Positions 1 to 6,975 of a stretch of DNA of 16,364 bases are shown piece by piece (positions within the stretch are counted from its first letter, which is position 1; each line of letters starts with the position of its first letter). The DNA comes from Alphaproteobacteria bacterium (GTDB taxonomy: Bacteria > Pseudomonadota > Alphaproteobacteria > SMXP01): the NCBI GenBank assembly GCA_028280675.1, contig JANQLI010000243.1, forward strand, positions 1 through 16,364. Reading direction: 5' to 3'. Below the pieces are notes generated by a model that was not told where the DNA came from, ran no database searches, and saw nothing but the letters and a program-made list of their open reading frames with translations. Both the position numbers and the translations under genes were made by a program.

Positions 1-586
1 TATTGCGAATGTCGTGCTTATAGGCTTCGATCAGCGCTTCATAAATATTGCCTTCATCAAGTTCCGCGTCGCCCATCAGCGAAATCATGCGCCCGGTTGA
101 TCGGTCCGGCAACCACTCATGAGCAATAAGATAGTCTTGCACCAGAGATGCGAATGCAGTCACAGCCACGCCAAGCCCCACAGAGCCGGTGGAGAAATCC
201 ACCTCATCCTTATCTTTGGTGCGCGACGGATAGGATTGCGCGCCGCCAAGCGCACGGAAGTTTTGCAATTGCTCCAAGCTTTGCTTACCGAGCATATATT
301 CAATGGCATGAAAATTCGGGCTGGCATGCGGTTTCACAGCCACACGATCTTCTGGACGCAAGACACCGAAATAAAGCGCCGTCATCAGGGTTGAAATCGA
401 CGCGCAGGAGGCTTGATGTCCGCCAACTTTCAATCCGTCACGTTTCTCGCGAATATTGTTGGCGTTATGGATCGTCCACGTTGCCAACCACCGCACACGC
501 TCCTCTAGCTGGCGCAGCTTCGTAATGTCCTCACGGGAAAAACTGTTAGACCGTTCGGATGGGTCTGTATTTTCGACAAGCCGCAT
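1..586 (-). CDS. AceE-like homodimeric 2-oxoacid dehydrogenase E1 (transketolase-fold), 5' part
   Basis: Partial: the first 195 codons are inside the window and the C-terminus lies beyond base 1. The reading frame opens at the ATG at 586-584 with GAGG about six bases upstream. The thiamine-diphosphate/Mg motif of the transketolase fold is visible near residues 173-185 (MGDAELDEGNIYEA). Earlier conserved stretches include GGHQASCASIS, KPHASPNFHAIEY and DFSTGSVGLGVAVTAFASL. These fit the single-chain E1 type (AceE/MdeB-like) rather than true transketolase. Family knowledge: such enzymes decarboxylate pyruvate or a related 2-oxoacid and pass the acyl group to an E2 lipoamide subunit in the cytoplasm. 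The divergent Lrp/AsnC gene is a common partner of amino-acid-linked oxoacid dehydrogenases, so the substrate may be an amino-acid-derived oxoacid; that is inference. Annotation pipelines often label this type transketolase. Confidence 0.85.
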   Translation of the reverse strand, partial: MRLVENTDPSERSNSFSREDITKLRQLEERVRWLATWTIHNANNIREKRDGLKVGGHQASCASISTLMTALYFGVLRPEDRVAVKPHASPNFHAIEYMLGKQSLEQLQNFRALGGAQSYPSRTKDKDEVDFSTGSVGLGVAVTAFASLVQDYLIAHEWLPDRSTGRMISLMGDAELDEGNIYEALIEAYKHDIRN

Positions 587-703
587 AATTATCCTCACTC
601 TGCCGTTCGGGGCGGCCCTCACATGGCCTCATCAGTGCTTCGGAAAGATAGCAGGAGAGTCTCAAGAAAACATTGCATTCCTGCCACTTAACGCCTATGA
701 AAT

Positions 704-742
704 AGCAATTCATCGCTAATTTACCCTTATAATGAGCAATTC
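704..742. promoter_or_regulatory. Candidate Lrp-type operator: two phased AGCAATTC repeats
   Basis: The octamer AGCAATTC occurs at 704-711 and again at 735-742. The 31-bp offset is close to three helical turns. A TTGCATTC at 673-680 is a weaker relative. The repeats sit in the divergent region between the E1 gene and the Lrp gene, and the second overlaps the start of the Lrp coding sequence. Lrp/AsnC proteins typically bind several phased sites and often repress their own gene while controlling a divergent neighbour. A TATAAT at 728-733 could be the -10 box of the Lrp gene, but no good -35 box stands 17 bp upstream. Confidence 0.35.
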
Positions 743-1217
743 TATGCCAAATATTGACCTTGATGCGATTGATCGCAAAATTCTGAAAGAATTGCAGCGC
801 AATGCCCGCATTTCCAATGTCGAACTCGCCGATGCGGTGGGCCTCTCCCCCAGCCCTTGTTTGCGCCGGGTGCGTCAACTCGAAGACGCTGGCGTGATCG
901 ATCGCTATGTTGCGCTTGTCGCCCCGCAAAGCTTAGGGCTGACGGTGAATGTGTTCGTACAAGTCAGTTTAGAACGGCAAGTGGATGAGTATTTGGAGCG
1001 CTTTGAAGCGGCAGTGAAGGAATGGCCGGAAGTGATGGAATGTTATTTGATGACCGGAGATGCAGATTATCACTTGCGCATCGTCATGCCCGACCTCGCG
1101 ACTTTTGAAACCTTCCTGAAAGAAAAGCTGACACGTATTGAAGGCATCTCAAACATTCGCTCAAGCTTCGCGTTAAAGCCGGTCAATTATCGCACCGACT
1201 TACCACTTGGCGCATAA
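732..1217 (+). CDS. Lrp/AsnC family transcriptional regulator
   Basis: 161 residues, the usual length for the family. The N-terminal helix-turn-helix spans about residues 10-60 (DAIDRKILKELQRNARISN, then LADAVGLSPSPCLRRVRQLE and GVIDRY). The C-terminal RAM effector/oligomerisation domain spans about 65-150 and includes the MTGDADYHLRIV segment typical of the ligand pocket. Family knowledge: these proteins form octamers and sense amino acids. It is divergent from the E1 gene, so control of that gene in response to an amino acid is the natural inference. The start is uncertain. ATG at 732 has no ribosome-binding site and overlaps a TATAAT. ATG at 744, giving MPNIDLDAIDRK, has GAG eight bases upstream and fits typical Lrp N-termini at least as well. 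Confidence 0.93.
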   Translation: MSNSMPNIDLDAIDRKILKELQRNARISNVELADAVGLSPSPCLRRVRQLEDAGVIDRYVALVAPQSLGLTVNVFVQVSLERQVDEYLERFEAAVKEWPEVMECYLMTGDADYHLRIVMPDLATFETFLKEKLTRIEGISNIRSSFALKPVNYRTDLPLGA

Positions 1218-1258
1218 TACATTCCTGAGTCCTTCCGTACACGCTTTAACATACCGGT

Positions 1259-1313
1259 GCCCCCGTTGTACACACAGGCGAGTTAGACGCGGCCTGATCA
1301 ACGGGGGCGTTTT
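1259..1313 (+). terminator. Branched hairpin with T-run, probable terminator of the Lrp gene
   Basis: GCCCCCGTTG at 1259-1268 pairs perfectly with CAACGGGGGC at 1299-1308, followed by GTTTT. Inside the loop, CAGGC at 1275-1279 pairs with GCCTG at 1292-1296, giving a two-tier stem. It begins 41 bp after the Lrp stop codon on the same strand, which fits an intrinsic terminator with a larger than usual loop. A small structured RNA is an alternative. Confidence 0.5.
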
Positions 1314-1340
1314 CAGCCATAGTGGTACGCAGCTATTGGC

Positions 1341-1546
1341 CGAAGAGAGCTGTAATAAACTGAACTACCCAAATCGCGAGAACCGGCAAACCCAAGATAA
1401 GCGGGTGACTACGGTACAAAGAACGCCGGAACTGGCGGTTGAGTCTTTATGTATCGGGGAGTCGGGACAAATTCTGGGCGAGATTGGGGCAATTATGAGG
1501 CCATTGCTCTTATAAACTATAAGGGCAATGGCCTCAGCTCTCTTCG
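1341..1546. repeat. 206-bp segment bounded by a perfect 12-bp inverted repeat
   Basis: CGAAGAGAGCTG at 1341-1352 is the exact reverse complement of 1535-1546. The segment between them carries no convincing gene and ends in the 19-bp hairpin at 1496-1536. It also holds a smaller CGCC/GGCG stem around 1420-1437. It makes up most of the 342-bp gap between the Lrp gene and the RND pump gene. It could be a structured RNA or the remnant of a small palindromic element. I see no target-site duplication that would prove insertion. Confidence 0.4.
1496..1536 (-). terminator. Long near-perfect hairpin downstream of the RND pump gene
   Basis: Nineteen bases at 1496-1514 pair with 1518-1536 around a three-base loop, with one G-T wobble. 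The structure lies 23 bases past the RND stop codon on the minus strand, so a role in ending or protecting that operon's transcript is likely. Neither side carries a proper T-run (TAATTG on the minus side, GCTCTCTTC on the plus side). It may therefore work as an mRNA 3'-end stabiliser or a bidirectional terminator of non-canonical type. Confidence 0.5.
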
Positions 1547-1559
1547 ACTAGCTACATAC

Positions 1560-4500
1560 TTATTCTGCAGGAGCGACTGTGGTTGTCTCTTTGTCTTCGT
1601 GCTTCAGTTCAAACTGCGCCAGACGACGCGCGATGGTCTTCGGCGAACCGGTGCGCCGCGCCAACAAATCATAAAACAACGGCACAATGAAAAGCGTCAT
1701 CACTGTTGCGATCAACACGCCAAAGACAATCACAATGCCAATGGTAAGCCGGCTTGCAGACCCAGGGCCCGTGCTGAGCACAAGCGGTAACGACCCAACC
1801 GCCGTCGAAACGCCTGTCATAATGATCGGGCGAAAGCGTGTTTCCGATGCTTTGATCAACGCTTCATGGAAATCGAGTCCTTCATCACGCAATTGGTTAG
1901 CAAATTCGACAATCAAAATGCCGTTCTTAGCCGCGATACCAATCAAGATAATGATCCCGATCATACTGTAGGTGTTCAGCGTACTGCCAACCACCATTAA
2001 GCCGAACAAAGCGCCCGCAATGGCCACGGGAACGGTCAGCATAATGACGAAAGGATGCACAAAACTTTCGAACTGCGCCGCCAGCACCAAGAACACAACC
2101 AATAAAGCGAGAACAAAGACAAAGATCAAATCCCCGCCCTGCTCTTTGAACATGCGCGCTTCGCCATTGAAATCATATTGCAAACCGCCGGTGACTTCGT
2201 TTTGGAAGGTGGTTTCAAGAAATTCGACCGCATCGCCCATGCTATAGCCATCGGCAATCCACGCATTTAACGTGATGCTCTGCTGACGGTTCCAGCGTTT
2301 GCGGATGGGGGTGTCTGCTGTTTCGGTGATCTCGATCAAACTGGTCAGCGGAATCAGGTCAGGCCGCGCCCCTGGACGTCCGGCACGATCCGCACGCACG
2401 AAAATATTATTCAAATCACTTGGGTCTTCGCGATCCACATCGCGCGCTTGGACTTTGACATCATATTCTTCGCCATTACTGAGATAGGTCGTGATACGGC
2501 GCGACCCAAGCATCGTTTCTAAGGTTTGCCCAATCGCTTGCGTTGACACACCTAAATCAGCAGCCCGCGTGTTATTGATATTCACGTTAAACTGCGGTTT
2601 CACCGGCTTATAATCGAGATCCACACGGGTTAAGCCTGGATACTCAAGCGCAGCATCACGAATGAGATTCGCCCAAGGTTCAATCGATTCGTAGTTTGGA
2701 CCGCTCAGGATGAACTGCATGGGCGCGCCCCACATGCCGCTGCCGCCTTGCATAATACCGGCAAAGCCACGCACGGCTGGCATGGCGGCGACTTTGCGAT
2801 TAATTTCGGCGGCAATCGCAAACCCATCGCGTTCGCGCAAATCCCAATCTTCAAGGATTAATTGGCCGCGGGCATTGTTGAATTGACGGCTGACGCCCCA
2901 TCCGCCTGGCACGCGCGTTGTGTTGCGCAAAGCTTCCCCGCTATCAATATAGGAATTGAGGATGTCTTCGAGTTTCTGCGCTTGCCCAACCATATAGTCA
3001 AAGCTGGTGCCTTCGGGAGCGGTAATACTTACATTGATCAAGCCGCGATCTTCGGCAGGTTCACCTTCCTGTCCGATTTGCCCGGCCATTTGCACCATTA
3101 AAAAGATAATGCCAATCAGCAAGGGTATGCCAAGCCAGGGGTAGGGCATGAGTTTGCGTAAAACAATGACATACTGATCGCGCAATTTATCGAACAGCGC
3201 GAAGAAGAGATTCGTGTTCTTGCCTGCGACCCGTTTGCGCCGCAAAAGCTTTGAACACATCATCGGCGACAAACTGAGCGCGACAAAACTGGACAGAATC
3301 ACCGCACCGGCCACCGTGACTCCAAGCTCCCCAAAGACACGGCCGATGAAACCGTCCGTGAAGATCAATGGCGCAAACACCGCCACAATCACGATTGTTG
3401 TCGCAATCACCGCAAACGCCACCTGACGCGAGCCACGATAGGCTGCGAGAATAGGCGGCTCGCCTTGATCGACACGGCGCTGAATATTCTCCAGCACCAC
3501 AATGGAATCATCCACTACCAGACCGATACACAACACAAGCGCCAGCAATGTCATGATATTGAGCGTGGCGCCCATAAAGTCGAGCACAGCAAAGGTGGCA
3601 ATCAAACACACCGGCACGACCACTGAGGGCACAAGAGCCGCACGGAAAGACCCGAGGAAAACAAAGATCACCAACACCACAAGGATCGTCGCGATGAACA
3701 GAGTCTTCTGCACTTCTTCAATCGCTTTTTCGACAAAGATAGTGGTGTCGTAACTGTCATTGATCGAGAGCCCTTCAGGAAGCGACTGCCGGATACGGGC
3801 GATTTCTTCTTTCACTCCGCGCGCAACATCAAGAGCATTTGCCGTCGATTGTTTGACAATGCCGATTCCCATCTGCGGCTCCCCATTGCCGCGGAAGTAA
3901 ATTTGATCGTTCTTGGGGATCTCTTCAATATCAGACACCTCGGAGAGACGTATGAGATGCCCGTCTTCGCCTTCACCGATGACCAGATCTTTGAAATCAT
4001 CCACAGTGGAATAATTCCGTGAAATCCGGACAGCAAACTCGCGGGTTGTTGATTCAATGGTTCCGGCTGGGAGTTCAACATTTTCCGATTGAATCGCATT
4101 GGTCAGGTCATTCACCGTCAAACCGCGCGCCGCAAGAGCAATGCGGTCGATCCAGATACGCATTGACTTGACGCCATCACGTCCGCCTTGCACTTCACCA
4201 ACGCCGGGCACTTTTTCTAAGCGGTCAATGATGTTGCGCTTGGCGTAATCTGCGATCTCCATCCTGTTCATCGTCGGAGACGACACGGTGAACCACATGA
4301 TGGCAAAGGCATCGGGGTCCATCTTCGAGAGGCGCGGTGAATCCGCTTCACGCGGCAAAGCCTGACGCACGCGTTCGACGGCAACTTGCACATCGTTAAA
4401 TGCCGCTGCAATATCACGGTCGAGTTTAAAGAACACCATGACCGAGGAGCTGTCTTGGCGCGAGCTTGAAGAGATATGCGAGACGCCCTCAATCCCAGCA

Positions 4501-4712
4501 ACTTGCGCTTCAATCAAGCGGGTGATTTTATCTTCAATCACTTCCGACGACGCGCCAACATATTGCGTACTCACGGAAACAATCGGCACATCCACGCTTG
4601 GCTTTTCGCGTAAGGGCAAGTTCATAAACGACAGCATGCCGAACGCGACAAGCAAGATGCTCATCACCGTTGCAAAGACGGGACGTTTGACGGAAACATC
4701 GGATAAAATCAT
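1560..4712 (-). CDS. RND efflux pump, inner-membrane permease (HAE-1/AcrB type)
   Basis: 1050 residues, standard for the AcrB/MexB class. It is the proton-driven inner-membrane pump of a tripartite efflux system. The first membrane helix is at about 10-30, followed by the first large periplasmic loop. Helices 2-6 lie at about 335-500, the second periplasmic loop follows, and a final helix bundle covers about 870-1025. The proton-relay residues are present: the pair D401-D402 in GLVVDDSIVVLENIQ and K929 in GIAAKNGILIVEFANQ. No frameshift or gap is visible. It starts with AGGAGT about seven bases before the ATG and follows the adaptor gene by 44 bp. Substrate cannot be read from the sequence; hydrophobic drugs, detergents or envelope-active compounds are usual for the family. 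Confidence 0.96.
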   Translation of the reverse strand: MILSDVSVKRPVFATVMSILLVAFGMLSFMNLPLREKPSVDVPIVSVSTQYVGASSEVIEDKITRLIEAQVAGIEGVSHISSSSRQDSSSVMVFFKLDRDIAAAFNDVQVAVERVRQALPREADSPRLSKMDPDAFAIMWFTVSSPTMNRMEIADYAKRNIIDRLEKVPGVGEVQGGRDGVKSMRIWIDRIALAARGLTVNDLTNAIQSENVELPAGTIESTTREFAVRISRNYSTVDDFKDLVIGEGEDGHLIRLSEVSDIEEIPKNDQIYFRGNGEPQMGIGIVKQSTANALDVARGVKEEIARIRQSLPEGLSINDSYDTTIFVEKAIEEVQKTLFIATILVVLVIFVFLGSFRAALVPSVVVPVCLIATFAVLDFMGATLNIMTLLALVLCIGLVVDDSIVVLENIQRRVDQGEPPILAAYRGSRQVAFAVIATTIVIVAVFAPLIFTDGFIGRVFGELGVTVAGAVILSSFVALSLSPMMCSKLLRRKRVAGKNTNLFFALFDKLRDQYVIVLRKLMPYPWLGIPLLIGIIFLMVQMAGQIGQEGEPAEDRGLINVSITAPEGTSFDYMVGQAQKLEDILNSYIDSGEALRNTTRVPGGWGVSRQFNNARGQLILEDWDLRERDGFAIAAEINRKVAAMPAVRGFAGIMQGGSGMWGAPMQFILSGPNYESIEPWANLIRDAALEYPGLTRVDLDYKPVKPQFNVNINNTRAADLGVSTQAIGQTLETMLGSRRITTYLSNGEEYDVKVQARDVDREDPSDLNNIFVRADRAGRPGARPDLIPLTSLIEITETADTPIRKRWNRQQSITLNAWIADGYSMGDAVEFLETTFQNEVTGGLQYDFNGEARMFKEQGGDLIFVFVLALLVVFLVLAAQFESFVHPFVIMLTVPVAIAGALFGLMVVGSTLNTYSMIGIIILIGIAAKNGILIVEFANQLRDEGLDFHEALIKASETRFRPIIMTGVSTAVGSLPLVLSTGPGSASRLTIGIVIVFGVLIATVMTLFIVPLFYDLLARRTGSPKTIARRLAQFELKHEDKETTTVAPAE

Positions 4713-4724
4713 GTGTCACTCCTA

Positions 4725-4739
4725 GAGGGTCAGACCCTC
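4725..4739. repeat. 7-bp palindrome between adaptor and pump genes
   Basis: GAGGGTC and GACCCTC flank a single central base. On the coding (minus) strand the palindrome ends just before the pump's AGGAGT ribosome-binding site. It may form a small stem that adjusts the relative translation of adaptor and pump, or be an operator half-site pair. Evidence is only the symmetry and position. Confidence 0.35.
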
Positions 4740-4756
4740 ATCTCCCACACAAAGTA

Positions 4757-5854
4757 TTAGGCGTTTGGACGGCCGCCCTCACCTGCGGCTGGCAAAACTC
4801 GGACTTCTGCGCCTGGACGCACACGGTTCGTGCCCTCAACCACCACTTGATCGCCAAGCTCCACACCCGAAAGAATTTCCACAAATCCGGGTCGGCGTCC
4901 TTTGATCTCTACGCGCACCATATCGATAATGGATTTCCCCTCCTGATCGCGCACAACAAAAACAAAATTCTCATTTTTTAAGGGATTTAACGCGCGCTCC
5001 GGCAACATCATAGATTGGCGTTGGTTTTGAACGACGAGTGTTGTCATCAACATGCCGGGTTTTAAAAGCAGATCCGGATTGGGGATTTCAGCCCGCACCA
5101 TCACAGCCCGCGTGGTGGGATCGACACGCGTGCCAATGGCTTTGATTTCCCCAACGAAATGCCGCTCCGGATAAGCGGCGCTTTGCGCAGTCACATCAAG
5201 CCCAGGTTTGAGAGCACTGATAAAGGTCTCCGGCACAGAGAAATCGAGTTTGATCAAGCTGATGTCGTCAAGAGTCGTGATCTCATCACCAGGACGCACC
5301 AATGTGCCCGGACTGACCATACGTAGACCCAAGACGCCTGAGAATGGCGCCCGAATAAGACGGTCCGCAACGCGGGCCTCGACACCTTCAACACGTGCTT
5401 GCGCGCGGTCAAGCGCAGACTTCGCTTGGTCGAGGGAGGCCTTCGTTGTGTTTCCGCGCTGAAACAATCCTTCGATCCGATCATATTGTTGTTGGGCTTC
5501 AAGCAGTGTCGCACGCGCTTCAGCAAGATCCGCCGTTGCTTCCACATCCGTCAGCTCGGCAATGATGTCACCCTCTTGAATGGATTGCCCATCTTCAAAA
5601 TTCAAACGGGTGAGTTTTTCCGTCACTTTGGCGCTGATAATGGTGGACTCATTCGAACTCGCCGTCCCGACAGCCTCAATGGAGTCATAGAATTCATCCA
5701 TCACGACCGTCGCCGTGCGCACAGGAACAACGCGCGCACCCATCATGGATCGATCGGCAGGAGCTTCGCTCCCTTGCATGAGATAATACCCAGCGATAAG
5801 ACCACCGAGTGCGACGAGGGCGATGAGAACATTTTTCGTGCTTGGGGCACTCAT
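4757..5854 (-). CDS. RND efflux periplasmic adaptor (membrane fusion protein, HlyD/AcrA family)
   Basis: 365 residues, normal for the family. A single N-terminal membrane anchor (about residues 8-27) is followed by a barrel-sandwich (lipoyl-like) half at about 70-105. The alpha-helical hairpin at about 108-165 carries the channel-contact pattern GLFQRGNTTKASLDQAKSAL. The second lipoyl half (RAPFSGVLGLRMVSPGTLV) and the beta-barrel and membrane-proximal domains follow. There is no lipobox, so it is anchored by a helix rather than by lipid. It links the RND pump to an outer-membrane channel. It sits between the barrel-protein gene (130 bp upstream) and the pump gene (44 bp downstream), which marks one operon. 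No TolC-like channel gene is in the window, so the exit duct must be encoded elsewhere. Confidence 0.95.
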   Translation of the reverse strand: MSAPSTKNVLIALVALGGLIAGYYLMQGSEAPADRSMMGARVVPVRTATVVMDEFYDSIEAVGTASSNESTIISAKVTEKLTRLNFEDGQSIQEGDIIAELTDVEATADLAEARATLLEAQQQYDRIEGLFQRGNTTKASLDQAKSALDRAQARVEGVEARVADRLIRAPFSGVLGLRMVSPGTLVRPGDEITTLDDISLIKLDFSVPETFISALKPGLDVTAQSAAYPERHFVGEIKAIGTRVDPTTRAVMVRAEIPNPDLLLKPGMLMTTLVVQNQRQSMMLPERALNPLKNENFVFVVRDQEGKSIIDMVRVEIKGRRPGFVEILSGVELGDQVVVEGTNRVRPGAEVRVLPAAGEGGRPNA

Positions 5855-5984
5855 ACACGTTGGCTTTCACAAATGAAGTCAAAGAGACAAATCAATCTCT
5901 CTCAGTGCGGGAAACAGATTAAATGCAGCTTAAGCCGCCACATTTCCGCCATTTTTGACGCTGTGGCATCATCCACTGATCGGA

Positions 5985-6806
5985 TTAAAAATCAACCCAA
6001 ATTGCGCCGAAAAAGGCATTTTCCTGAACCACGTTCTTCCCGAAAAGCGTGCGGTATCCACCTGCCTGCAACCTAAATCGGTCACTGAGACGATAGACAC
6101 TCGATGCTTGCACTTTATGGATCTGAACTTGCGGCCAGAGCGCATCCGCAGAAGAACCAGCGTCGAGCCCAAGAATGTTAAAATTCTGCAGCATCACTTG
6201 GGTCTTTTTCCCGGTTTGCACGCCCAATGTGACATCGCCATGCACTTCATGCGAAGGACCGCCATCGCGCTGCCGATAGCCGAGCTGAATGTCCCAAAAT
6301 GCCGGATAGTCTTTCTTTCGAAACCGAAAGGTGCGCGAGCCACCATAGAGAAGACGGCCATCTATATCGCCGCCGCCACGTGAGAGGACCGTTGTATCGG
6401 TGGTGGTGATCTCACCGGGAAGATAATACGTCCCTTCAACAGAGATTATATGACGGCCTTTTTCCCAGATCCGCAAACGTCCACCGATACCGGTGTGATT
6501 AAGGCCCTGCTGTGTTTGCGGCACACCGCTGAGGTCAGATGTGATGTACTCATAACCAGGAGAGAGAATCAGCGTCAGTCCATCTTTCAAACCGTATTGG
6601 GCATAGACATCTATATTCGTCTTTTCAAACTGCCCGACAGGGGTCAAAGATCCATTGTCATTAAACTGCGCTGATGCCGTGTCGTAGGTGTATGAGGTAA
6701 TGACTTGGGTCTTGCCCTTTTCTTGCGTCCATGCTGCCCCGTACACTGGCGACATCACGCCGCTGAGCAAAAAACCTGCAGCCAAGACCGGCACACAATA
6801 CTGCAC
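5985..6806 (-). CDS. Small outer-membrane beta-barrel protein heading the RND operon
   Basis: About 273 residues from the preferred start. A hydrophobic signal peptide ends near PVYGA-AW. The mature part is rich in alternating aromatic and polar strands (QVITSYTYDT, TNIDVYAQYGL, LTLILSPGYEYI, RHIISVEGTYYLP, FWDIQLGYRQR). It ends in Phe (IWVDF), the usual barrel-assembly C-terminus. It lacks the long helices of TolC, so it is a porin-like barrel, not the tripartite exit duct. The function is not recognised; the MetA-pathway-like outer-membrane family is a guess. Start: the frame is open to a TTG at 6839, but that codon overlaps a likely -10 box. GTG at 6806 has GGGGTGGGG just upstream and keeps the whole signal peptide. 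The same-strand adaptor and pump genes follow after 130 bp. Confidence 0.75.
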   Translation of the reverse strand: MQYCVPVLAAGFLLSGVMSPVYGAAWTQEKGKTQVITSYTYDTASAQFNDNGSLTPVGQFEKTNIDVYAQYGLKDGLTLILSPGYEYITSDLSGVPQTQQGLNHTGIGGRLRIWEKGRHIISVEGTYYLPGEITTTDTTVLSRGGGDIDGRLLYGGSRTFRFRKKDYPAFWDIQLGYRQRDGGPSHEVHGDVTLGVQTGKKTQVMLQNFNILGLDAGSSADALWPQVQIHKVQASSVYRLSDRFRLQAGGYRTLFGKNVVQENAFFGAIWVDF

Positions 6807-6838
6807 AGGAAACCCCACCCCAATTACAACCCAATACA

Positions 6839-6867
6839 ACTATAGCGATTGTCCTGCTAAATGACTA
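6839..6867 (-). promoter_or_regulatory. Candidate promoter of the barrel-adaptor-pump operon
   Basis: Read on the minus strand, TAGTCA (6867-6862) and TATAGT (6844-6839) are separated by 17 bp. They match the sigma-70-type consensus at 4 of 6 and 5 of 6 positions. A transcript would start near 6831, downstream of the TTG at 6839 and upstream of the GTG at 6806. This supports the GTG as start codon. The divergent DUF2336 gene starts 109 bp beyond the -35 box. Confidence 0.4.
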
Positions 6868-6975
6868 GCCCCATCAGCAAAACAGGCCGCGAAGCACAAG
6901 ATTTATGGTTAAGAGCTCATTAACACCCCAAGCGTAGAGTGAGTCTGTGCTTGTTCAGTTTCGGATACCCCGCAC

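Noticed and set aside
1265..1276. GTTGTACACACA resembles the conserved TTGTACACACC of 16S rRNA.
   Set aside because: The flanking bases do not match 16S rRNA, and the segment is explained by the hairpin arm and loop.
1207..1515. Plus-strand open frame of 102 codons overlapping the end of the Lrp gene.
   Set aside because: No ribosome-binding site, no recognisable motif, Arg/Cys-rich composition typical of out-of-frame reading, and it crosses two hairpins.
5937..5967. GCCACA/TGTGGC stem between the barrel and adaptor genes, considered as an intercistronic terminator.
   Set aside because: Six base pairs around a 19-base loop with no T-run on the coding strand. The three genes still look like one operon.
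5399..6076. 225-codon plus-strand open frame opposite the adaptor gene and the barrel gene's 3' end.
   Set aside because: It is antisense to two well-supported genes, has no family motif and has the composition of a shadow frame.
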